The notes beneath the pieces are model-generated. The model searched no databases and was not told the origin of the DNA. It saw only the letters and a list, made by a program, of their open reading frames with translations. A stretch of DNA of 63,818 nucleotides from Candolleomyces eurysporus (lineage: Eukaryota > Basidiomycota > Agaricomycetes > Agaricales > Psathyrellaceae). How positions within the stretch are numbered: position 1 is the stretch's first letter; every line of letters begins with the position of its first letter. Made by a program: the position numbers and the translations under genes. Shown here one piece after another: positions 34,661-44,297 of this stretch. Location: NCBI GenBank assembly GCA_027579435.1, contig JANBPK010000883.1, positions 1-63,818 of the forward strand. The letters are read 5' to 3'.

Positions 34661-36673
34661 TTATGTAGACGTGCTAGGATGCAGTTTTGGGATCAATGGG
34701 ATCCCACGGTTCTTGTTGAATCGATCACGAAGAAACCATGTCCAACTCGGTACCCCCCAACCAGCGTTCTCGCAGTGATGCAAAATGGAATTCCGCCAAA
34801 GTTTGCATGCTGGACTGCACCGGTACCAATGACACTGTGGAAGGATGTCAGCATGTTCATTTGAAATAAAGGTCACACACACTGTACCTCTCGATGGACA
34901 TTGCGGAACATCCAGGTTATGGTGGAATCTGGATACGAAATACTCCCCGATGCCCACCAGTCAACGGAGGATGGGGCGAAATTGAGTCGGAGGAACGACC
35001 AGATTTCAGGAGGGGGCATATTCAACTTGAAAAAGAAGCGAAGGAACCTCTCCTGGTTTGACGGATGGCATGCCGGTGATCCTTTGTCTTTGAACGATGA
35101 GGTCAGTGTAAACCGCAAGCCAATCGTTTCAACATGATGGATATGTACTCACACATACATATGTTGAAGAACTTGCCCCAGAGGAACTCTGCACAGTCCA
35201 TATTCCCAACATAAATGGGCCCGCAGCGTCTCCGGCTGCCCAGAAAATCATACAAGGATTTATGGTAAGGTCTGTATGGTCTTTCCAAGTCGTCGGAAGG
35301 AGGTACGTCGATCAGGGAGTGTAGGTGTCCAAGCACATACTCTGTGTCGCCGTCTTCTGCTTCAAGTAATAGATTGACAAAGAAAGCAGCAGGGATGCTC
35401 TCCATGTACGTGTAGAAATAAAAGCCGCCTGGGGCCAATTCTCCTTTGATGACCCAAAGCCACTTGACAGCTAGGATCGGATCCGGAGCCGACTGCAAAA
35501 TATGGGTGTAGACGGCATCAAGGTAGGAGAAGGGGTTTGTCCCTGGGCTTGTCGGCTTCACTTTCAATACCCGGTCAAGGAGTGTATGAGGATTCCCATC
35601 ACGAGAGGTGGTGATATATCGAATAATGGTAGCCGCATAAATGAATTGTCCGGAGGCCTGGTCGAGCAAAGTGGCAAGAATATCCGGGGAAGGCCATGAC
35701 GGACTTAGATTGTAGCGACGCCGAATTTCACCAAACTTAGCTTGGAGAAACAAAGCGATGTCCGCGTCAGGGTTGTATCTCTCATCCAGAATGAGAGGGG
35801 GAGCAAACGAGGGCTTATGGCCTTCGTTATTGAAGAACTCCCGAAAGACACGCTCTGGGCGGCTGGCGATGACAATCCGGAAGGGAAATCCAGGGTCTAA
35901 GGAGAGCTCCCGCAGTACTTCTAAAATCTCCAACTGATCTTCACCCCTTTCTCGCTCCATTGAATTTCCAATGGGTGAAGAGATATGAGAGTCGAAGTAC
36001 TGCTCTGCCTCGCACTCATCGAGTCCGTCGACCAAGACGACGCCTAGCGCTTTCGATTCAACCGCGATCTGTCGCAGAGGCGTCAGGATGAGCGCCTCCA
36101 TCTGGACACGAAGGTTCTTCTTGAACAAAAGGGGGTTGTTCTGTATGGATTNGTGCCAGAGGATCCTTGAGTGCTGGTAGGTGCTGTGCAAGTTGATACG
36201 CAAGGGTGGGGATGAAAACCGTCTTCCTTCGACGGTCCGCGGATGCTGAAGACGNAAAAAAAAAACGTCGCTGCCGGGACCCCATCCTGCTTGCATGTGT
36301 CTGCCACCGACCCCATAATGGCGGATTTCCCTGTCCCTGCAGGTCCGGTAACCCATTTGATCTTCACCATTTTCTGCGCTGGATCTGGATCACCATGGAT
36401 GATCCAGCTATAATCTCGCCTTGAACTGCGATTCGAGTTTCTGGGTGGCACTTGGGCGCATCGCAACGTTCATCCGAGTCGTGCAAGGCGCCTGCCGCAA
36501 TTCGAGACGCTAGGTCTGTGACGGAAGGTGGTAATTCAGCTGGGGTTCGCCGGTATATGAGTAGACTCAGAGCCTCCCTCACCGTTGAGAGGATCACCAA
36601 TGGGAGGTGCTACATTGATCACTTTGAACTCATTCACGGAGACTTCGTGAGCGTCGCTGAAAAAGCTGGCCAT
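34661..36673 (-). CDS. NLR-6: NACHT NTPase, one frameshift
   Basis: Exons on the minus strand are 36673-36583, 36515-35153, 35087-34888 and 34834-34661. Leader, Walker A GPAGTGKS, Walker B VVLVDGLDECE and IVIASRPERVF are present, as is the CHWYRC tail. Ns at 36255 (beside a ten-base run) and 36152 are extra, and removing both restores the frames. One further break stays: after VQGEI, near 36414, one T of a TTT run is missing relative to the paralogues. It may be a true mutation or a homopolymer error. Corrected length would be 608 aa. The variable segment (KGELAPGGFYFYTYMESI) is closest to NLR-5. Confidence 0.85.
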
Positions 36674-36935
36674 TGTTGATGACAGTGAAGGGAAGGGTAA
36701 AGCTGTTTCGTCACGGACTGTCAGCTTTTATTCCCAAGGTCGATTAGCGCCCGAAAGGCTGTGCCTACTGTAAGTAGTAGTTGGGAGTGCATGCGTGGTT
36801 TCCAACCTTCAAAATCATGTATATTTGTACCGGTGATTCGAGCCGAAGCCTTCATAAATGTATACGCTTTATGGCCCACAGATATACTCAAAAGTCCGGG
36901 TGAGAACCTGAAAGCTGTACACCGCCGGAGACAAA
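36674..36935 (-). promoter_or_regulatory. NLR promoter block and upstream region (NLR-6)
   Basis: Reading the minus strand toward the ATG: a diverged upstream part (tttgaaggttggaaaccacg), then GGCACAGCCT, GGGCGCTAA, GGGAATAAAAGCTGACAG, ACAGCTTTACCC and a pyrimidine tract. The upstream part recurs at 43.89-44.03 kb. Confidence 0.6.
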
Positions 36936-36939
36936 AAAT

Positions 36940-37600
36940 AGTGACAAATGACGGCTATCTCTTGTTCCCATCCTATCCTGAAATCCCAAAGTCTCCGGTG
37001 TCTGGAAATCAAGGGGATGGGTTCTGTTATGGAACTTGACAGGCTCATCGAAATTAGAGCAATGCCTGAGTCGACGGCACCGCGCTCAAGTTTATACATT
37101 CCTGTATTGAAGTTATCGAAGAGGACCTTAGGTTTCGGGACCTCGAGAATCTAATGTTTACCGCCCCACTCTACATTACCCCTTCAATCATCTTATCTTA
37201 TCGCTCTACCCACTCACTCGAAACAACCCTCGTGCTCTAAACGCAAAGCGACCGGGCGACCGAACAAAGTTTGTAGAAGAGGTTGTCGAGCTGCGGGGCT
37301 CATAGGCTCCTTCTCGTTCATTTGATCTCCCCAAATAACGCCGAGTAAGTCCAATTGGTCACCGATCCCGCTCAGATCCCTCACTGGATTCCGGCTGGAA
37401 GGATAAGCTTTGGACTTGATGATACCAGGATCCTGGGGAGCGCTGGGCCAAAATTGACGAAGGTCGTGTTACCTTTCTTAGCGAGCAAGAGGGTTGCAGA
37501 GCACGGAGAGCCTGAGGTTGAGAATCTCGAAGGGGCTTTGTCCAACGCTTGTGTATTTGAGGTCGCTGCTTGATACGGCGGAGTTGTCCCCATTTGTGCC
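36940..37600 (+). pseudogene. F-box gene relic, middle part
   Basis: This stretch aligns with about 32,780-33,420 of the F-box gene: atcctgaaatcccaaagtct matches the SLRSLELTGMGPAMEL region, and gggagcgctgggccaaaatt matches the LGSAWPNLT region. Stops and indels break it. It ends where the Ser/acidic tract would begin. The rest of the same relic reappears at 40759. Confidence 0.7.
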
Positions 37601-37891
37601 TCGACCCACTTTAAATTTAACTTTGGCACTATAAACCGTATAGATCTCAGAGTCCGGACGTGCATGCTGCACCCAGAGAAACCCATCTGTTATCTTGTGC
37701 CGGCCAATAACAGATCTGGAAGGTAAGATAATCTCTCAAATAATCCTATACCGAAGTAGTATTAACGGTATATCCTAAAAGCTAAACAGCACAGTGATTT
37801 ATTCGAAAGTTTCCGTTGTGCAACATATCGATTACCCTACAACTTTAGCTATGATTTGACTAAGTATGACTCTATTCGGAGGTATAGTAAA
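37601..37891 (+). other. Relic of a plus-strand NLR 3' flank
   Basis: It resembles the flank after NLR-1 and NLR-4 in plus orientation (gtgcaacatatcgattaccc, ggaggtatagta). The neighbouring NLR-7 is on the minus strand, so this piece came from a different, lost copy. Confidence 0.5.
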
Positions 37892-40114
37892 CTATATTGT
37901 GAGCGAGAGCAAGAGACTGGTGCTTGACAAGGACGATTTCGGCGACGAATCCTCAGAATCTTTCGTCATTGTGGTATCGTCTTCCACCGCTGCCGCCGAG
38001 GATGAGTCTTCTACCACTGGTGAAGGCGGAGGCGAGAGAGGCAACGACGTTACAGTCCGTAGTGGTACCGGTAACAGTGGAGGTTCACGGCTATGTGATC
38101 CTGCTCTGGGTCGGAGCAAGGGAAAACGGTACTTGTGAAATTGATTTCGAAGGAGCCACGGCCAGGTTGGTACTTCCCAACCAGCTTTCTTGCAGTGGCG
38201 CAAAATGGAATTTCGCCAAAGTCTGCACGCTGAGCTGCACCGGTACCAATGGCACTGCGGGAGGAAACTTTAGATGTCGGTACGTTCATTAAGAATGAAG
38301 ATCACGCCGTACCTCCCAATGGACGTTGCAAAACATCAACCTAATGCCCATCACCGAATGCGAACCACACGCCGACGCCCACCAATCAACGGTCGGTGGA
38401 ACAAAATCGAGTCGGGAGAGGAAACACGAGAGATAAGGCATATATAAGGTGAAAAAGAAATCAAGGAACTTCTGCTGGTGTGACTTCGGACAGCATGCCG
38501 GTGAGCCTTTGTCTGCGAAAGACAGCGTCAGTATATTCGCTGCAAGCTGATAGTATTGATATTTGAATAGATATGTACTCACTCTTGCATATTTCAAAAA
38601 ACCTGTCCCAGAGGAACTCTGCACACTGTGTACGCCCAACATAAATGGGACCACAGCGGTCCTTCTTGCTCAGAAAGTCATACAAGGATTTATGGTAAGG
38701 CCTATATGGTGTTTCCAAGTCATCGGCAGGAGGTACGTTGATCAAGGAGTGTAGGTCTCCAAGCACATACCCCGCGTCGCCCTCGTCTGTTTGTAGCAAC
38801 AGGTTGACAAGGAACGCAGCGGGGATGGAGCTCATACTGGAGAAGAGACCATACCAATCGGGAATTTCTCCCTTGATAATCCAAAGCCACTTCACAGCCA
38901 ATGTAGGTTTTGAGGCCGACTGCAAGATATGGGTGTAAATGGCGTCCAGGTGGGAGAAGGGGTTTGACCCTGCGCTCGTTGGCTTCACATTTAATACCCA
39001 GTTGAGGAGTGTATGAAGATTCCCATCACGAGAGGTTTTGAGGTACCGAATAACGGTGGCGGCATAAATGAATTGTCCGGAGGCCTGCTTGAGCAAAGTG
39101 GCAAGAAGATCCGGGGAAGGCCATGACGGGCTGAGGTTGTTGTGACGCCGAATTTCACTGAACTTGGCTTGGAGGAACAAAGCGATGTCAGCATTGGGGT
39201 TGTATTTCTCATCCAGAATGAGAGGGGGAGCAAATGAGGACTTATGGCTTTCGTTATTGAAGAACTCCCGAAAGACACGCTCTGGGCGGCTGGCAATGAC
39301 AATCCGGAAGGGAAATGCAGGGTCCAAGGAGAGCTCCCGCAGTACTTCTAAAATCTCCAACTGATCGTCATCCTTTGTTCGTACAATTGACTCTCTGGTG
39401 CATGAGGAGGCACGAGGGTCGAAGTATTGCTCTGCCTCGCACTCATCGAGCCCGTCGATCAACATGACGCCTTGGTGCCCTGATTCGACCGTGACCCGTC
39501 GCAAAGGCGCCAGTATGAGTTCCTCCATCTGAACACGTAGGGTTTTCTTGAATAAAAGGGGTTTATCCCGTATAGCCTGCGCCACGGGATCCTTGAGTGC
39601 TGGTAGGTGCTCTGTGAGTTGATATGCCAGGGTGGGGATGAAAGCTGTCTTCCTTCGACGGTCCGGGGATGCATAAGAAGCAAAAAAGAATGTCACTGCG
39701 AAGACCCCACCCTGCTTGCATGTGTTTGCCACCGACCCCATAATGGCGGATTTTCCTGTGCCTGCAGGACCTGTAACCCATTTTATCTTCAGCATCTTCT
39801 GTGCTGGGTCTGGATCTTCATTGATAATCCAGCTGTAAACCTCATCTTGAACTGCAACTCGAGTTTCTGGATGGCACTTTGGTGCGTCGCAGCGTTCAGC
39901 TGAATCGTGCAAGGCGCCTTTTGCGATTTGAGATATCAGGTCTGGAACAGGACCTGGTAGATTGAGCAGGATTCAATTTATGAGCGGACTCAGGGCCCTC
40001 ACCGTTGAGAGGATCAACAATGGAAGGTGGGATCACCTCTGGCAACACATTTATCTCGACATCCTCGATGGAGCCACCATGCAGATTCATGTCGGGAAGA
40101 ATGTTTATGATCAT
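37892..40114 (-). CDS. NLR-7: NACHT NTPase with chimeric tail
   Basis: Minus-strand exons are 40114-40003, 39941-38583, 38512-38313 and 38254-37892. The frame is clean: 677 aa, longer than the 608-613 of its paralogues. The leader differs (MIINILPDMNLHGG) and is seven residues longer. Walker A GPAGTGKS, Walker B VMLIDGLDECE and IVIASRPERVF are kept. The last exon starts with CHWYRCSSAC and continues far beyond the usual end into SSSAAAVEDDTTMTKDSEDS and SSPKSSLSSTS. This extension aligns with the F-box gene's AATAVEEDTDAVMAEDSGQS tract in the same reading frame. Expression is unknown, but nothing visible inactivates the gene. Confidence 0.9.
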
Positions 40115-40745
40115 CGTCGATGACAGGGAAAGGAAGGGAGTGTAAAGCTATTCCGTGACGCTCTGTCGGCTTTTGTTCCAAATGTAAGCGCCCAGCAGGC
40201 TGTACCTACTATAGTGGGAGTTGAGGAGTGCATGGTGTGGTTTACAATAGGATGGTCCGTCCGGGCGTACCTGGACACTTCATTCTATTTTGACTGATTC
40301 TATTGAATCAAATCTAACCGCAATTGCGCTCGTGCGGTGGTACAGCAAGAGAGAACCGCATATTATTGCAAGCCATAGCGCGATTTGAAGCCTTGGTTGG
40401 CACTTTCTCTGATGCCCTCATTTGATAGCCTGGTCTTTAGCTCTGCAATACAACAAAGAAATTCCAACCAGAGTCGCATATGTAAAACATGAGAGCAGAT
40501 AACATCTCAAAGCGGCATCCAATACAGTAAACGTCGGATCTTCCTTACCTTCCAATTCAATCCATTCCTGTGGAACGCTTTCATGTGCTTAAAAAAGACG
40601 CTTCTAATGTTGAACTCGGGAATATACATCTGCTCAGTCGGTCACATCTCAAGGATCCATTTTGTTGGGTGATTCTTTCCTTTCAGACACGAACTGACGA
40701 CCCATAGCTCCAAGCCTAAGCGCTGGAAATGCTGTGTTCTACTTT
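40115..40745 (-). promoter_or_regulatory. NLR promoter region, two modules (NLR-7)
   Basis: The proximal module (40115-40212), read toward the gene, has ACAGCCT, GGGCGCTTA, GGAACAAAAGCCGACAG, TAGCTTTACA and a pyrimidine tract. A distal block (40475-40745) is clearly homologous to 43605-43870, sharing cattcctgtggaacgctttca. The stretch between them holds no gene. Confidence 0.5.
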
Positions 40746-40758
40746 AGTAAGAATTAGA

Positions 40759-41800
40759 AGTCACGTCGTCATCGGAGGAGGCGGCGGCGGCGGCAGCAAC
40801 AGCAGTGGAGGAAGATACCGATGCCGTGATGGCTGAGGATTCGGGGCAATCGTCGTCGCCAAGTTCGTCCACGAGTCCTGCTCCTATAGTGTTCCCTTAA
40901 ACCTCCCACCCACTGGCGCCCCCCTCAATAGCACCGACCTCCCTTCCACCTCCGCATCCGCCCTCCCTTCGTCTTCCTCTAGCTCAATTCTAACACTATC
41001 ATCGCCGAGGAAACACCTGCACGCCCTCCAATGTCTGACCATCTCCACCTCGGACGACTCCTGGGACAGCCGCGACCAACTGCACCTCGCGCGGCATATT
41101 GACCATTTGTTTCCCCAGTTGCGGTATGTGAGCGCGTTTGAGGAGAGGGACGAGGAGAGGTGGGTGCATGTGCACGATATTGTGCAGGCTTTTCAGACGG
41201 TCAGGAACAAGACCTGTGTGAAGTGGCCGATGCTTCGCACGGCAAGTGCCGGGGCATTTTCACTGGAACCAGNGGAAAACAGCGGCCGGAGTGATGGCTG
41301 CAGATGCCGGAAGCACCGTCTTGGCACGCATCGACCCCCGTAGTACCCGAGTCAAAAAATGCCTCGGAACATTGGAGGAGAGGAGGAGAGAGGAGGGGTG
41401 GTTTAGTTAGGAGTTCTAGGTGGAAGGAGCGGGTGGGAGCCTGAGTGAGAGTGAGGGTGTGGTGAAGAGAGCTGAGGAAAGTGGTAGGTTTTGACCTCGA
41501 GCGGATAAGGTGGTGATTTTCTCGTGCAAGTGGTGCTGTCACGCGACGGAGGAGAGATGTATGTACGTGCTTCACTATGTGGTAGCTCTGTATGAAGCCT
41601 ATACCTCTTATGATATTACTTAAATGTATAATAGAATAACCCGGTGCTAAGCGCTCGGCTTAAGATCCTCTCAGAGTTGTGTTTGCCTCTTTTCATGGCC
41701 GGAGTGGCGTGAACTGGAACGCCGCAAGATGAAAGCTTTCGAACAGAGTCATGATATTGAGGATTTACAGTATCTCGGTATGAGAAGACTTAGTGCGGCA
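40759..41800 (+). pseudogene. F-box gene relic, carboxy part and flank
   Basis: Aligns with about 33,505-34,300 of the F-box gene: gcagtggaggaagataccga, the Pro/Ser linker, the LQRLTISTSDDSWDS equivalent (ctgaccatctccacctcgga), and VHDIVQAFQTVRN, followed by the shared 3' flank. An insertion of about 160 bp (41210-41371) with an N at 41272 interrupts the end. Together with 36940-37600 it forms one F-box relic split by the NLR-7 block. Confidence 0.75.
41210..41371. repeat. Insertion of about 160 bp in the F-box relic
   Basis: The sequence is absent from the parent F-box gene at the matching point. GGAACA occurs on both sides (41204-41209 and 41366-41371), so it may be a short target duplication. 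No inverted ends are evident. Confidence 0.4.
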
Positions 41801-42147
41801 ACGTAACAGACCGATTGACTTTCGCAGCGCTTATTCCATACTACTGTGACCGGCTGGCACAGCCTCGTTAAATGGGTCTTTGTTCCTTCTCTTTGTCTCC
41901 TTTGCGAGGTGTTTCGTAAGCTAAATCCGGGGATACGTAAATTATGCCACCGTGATAATGCGTATGTATCCTTTATTTAGCCAATATTGTTGATGGACAT
42001 ACGGTAAATGCTCAAAGGAAACATAGGCTAATGACTTCATCGTGGCTCTGGCAAAGACAAATATATGGTTGGCACACCAAAAGAATTATCGTATTAAAAC
42101 TGTTATGACAGTCACAGAGTACAGAAAGGTAAGCAGACGAGAACAGA
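41801..42147. other. Intergenic, nothing recognised
   Basis: AT-rich stretch between the F-box relic and the 3' end of the next gene. I see no feature in it. Confidence 0.5.
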
Positions 42148-43222
42148 CTAAGGTAGCAATTCGTAGATTATGGTAACAAACAGGCGGAACCTAACAGGAA
42201 GACAGACATTCTCGTTTGAATACATAGCGAAGTGACAATGAAGAGGGAGTACGACTAATGTAGACAACCTGGAGATACGGAACCCTTCTCGGGGGCNAAC
42301 GCGCTTCAGAGGACTACAGTCGTACCGAGAGGAGAGGGTCCAGGACAGCTTCGGGTCGATCACATTGGGCACGGCTCCAATTTCAGCAGAAAAAGCGATG
42401 CACAAAGTGGACCTGTCTCCTATGACGCGACGGCAACGACCACAGTAAGGGAAACTGTGGCAATCGTGGACTTGGTTCTTCCAATCGTACGTTCGATCGA
42501 GGGCATTGAATCCTCGGACGCCATATTTGACCAAGCAGCGGACCGTTCGGAAGGTCAAATTGGGAGAGGCTGTATTGACCAGTCCGACGTGATCAGCCGT
42601 CATCTTGGGATATGCGCAAACCAGGGCGTTTGAGGTCAAGTAATTCATGACAAACGTGGAGTGAAATTTGAAGATGGCTGTGGTTGGAATGGCCTGCGCG
42701 GTCTCAATAATATTGAGTATTGCGTTCGTTATAGAATGACGATAGTAAACGACGTCGTTTATGCCTAGAAAGACACAATGAGGCAGGTGAGCAAAGGAAG
42801 GAATTTAACATACCGGTATCAGCACTGCCATCTGATACATACCCAACGGCAGCATCTGGCAACCCTACACGTAGGTTGTTGAACTTGACATAGAATGTGT
42901 GTTGGGAAAGGAAATTATGCACGTCTCCCAACCCCCCAAGAGGTACATATGCATCCAAATCGTTAGGAGTGACACATTCGGGTTCTAAGAGGGCAAGCAC
43001 CGCAGAGCCCGAGAAAATAATATTGTGCGTATTCATGAACTCGGAGAAGGAATGGGGGAGAGACCACTGCAACAGAAGGTCAACCACACGAGCACGTATG
43101 TGTCCCTTGACCAGTGCATAGTTATAGCGGGAGGTTTTGCCCAGCGAGACCAGCTGGATGACAGAGAGAAACGAGAGGACCACATGGTGAATCTCCACTG
43201 GGCTCGAAGCCCAGGAGGGCAC
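42148..43222 (-). CDS. F-box protein with nucleotidyltransferase-like region
   Basis: Minus exons are 43222-42814 and 42764-42148, with an intron of 49-51 bp. The start MPSWASSPVEIHHVVLSFLS reads as an F-box. The next block, IIFSGSAVLALLEPECVTPN followed by DLDAYVP, has the GS..L and DLD pattern of the nucleotidyltransferase fold. After the splice come INDVVYYRHSITNAILNIIE, then FHSTFVMNYLT and a Cys-containing domain (CHSFPYCGRCRR). I recall the combination from many Agaricomycetes. An N at 42297 changes the end: if it is extra, the protein stops after KRVAPEKGSVSPGCLH. Biochemical activity is unproven. The start lies close to an orphan NLR promoter. Confidence 0.75.
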
Positions 43223-43435
43223 TGGTGAATGAAATAGTAACGGAAGTGCGTTGTGCAGTAGTAGAGAAGCACGCTAACCGTTGCGCAGGATACAAGCTTT
43301 TGTTGAGGAGGTGTACATGTTGATGAAACAAGCAATATAAGAACAGTGAGAGATGATGGTCGTTTCTTGGGTGTAATATGGCGTTTCACAAAGACGCTGT
43401 CTTACGACGGGAAGAGCGAGCACCGTTGCAAAGCC

Positions 43436-44040
43436 TTATCACTTTCGATGACACAGGGAAAGGGAGGGAGGGTGAAGCTGTTTCGTGACAGGCTGTCGGC
43501 TTTAATTCCAAGTGTAAGCGCCCCACTGCCACTAATAGGATCCTACGTTTTCAGACTTACAATAAAAAGGTCCGTTTGAGCGTAGAGATTCCTCCCAGAT
43601 TCCAAAGCATAAGATGAACATGAGAACGGGTAACATCTCAAAGCGTCATTCAATGCGGCAGATACCAAATCTTTCATACCTTCCATTGGAATCAGTTCCT
43701 GTGGAACGCTTTCAAATGCTGAGAAAGTTTTCTTTCCGGGGTCGAACTCGGGAAAATGCGTTTACTCAGCAGACCTCAAGGCTCAATTTTGTTGCGTGAC
43801 TCTTTCCTCATACAGGGATGAGCTGTTAACCCATATCTCCAGTGCAAGCGCCTGAAAGGCTGTGTCAGTAGCGAGAGCTAAGGGTCACGGTGTGGTTTCC
43901 GACTTTCAAAATCATGCAACTATGGCTTGGGCTCAAACCTTCAGAATTTTATACGTCTTACGGCCGACAGAATGCTTGAGGATCAAGGTGGGAGGGAGCC
44001 TGAGAACCCTCCAGCGCCGGAACGAAAAATAGGGTCAACC
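43436..44040 (-). promoter_or_regulatory. Orphan NLR 5' region without its gene
   Basis: Read on the minus strand, the core is GGCGCTTACACTTGGAATTA, AAGCCGACAG, ACAGCTTCACCC, and a pyrimidine tract ending TGTGTCATCGAAAG where an NLR would have its ATG. The distal block 43605-43870 matches 40475-40745 upstream of NLR-7, and 43890-44030 matches the region upstream of NLR-6. No NACHT coding sequence follows. The next minus-strand start is the F-box/nucleotidyltransferase-like gene at 43222. Confidence 0.6.
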
Positions 44041-44297
44041 GTGTAGCAATTCCCCATGCACTGCCTGTCCGCGATAGAGCCAAAGTGGTACGTCTACCAG
44101 TCACACGACGCACAGGGGTGGAGGTCAGGCCTTGCAAATGAGCAGGGAATGATACCTGGCCCATCAACACCGCAGGATAGCTATTTAGAAACCCACACCA
44201 CTCGCGCCCAAGAAGTAATGATATGATTTGATTGTGAATACGAAGACCTTACATAGCAATNAAAAAAAGAACGATCGGCCGTTATACTCATGACTCC

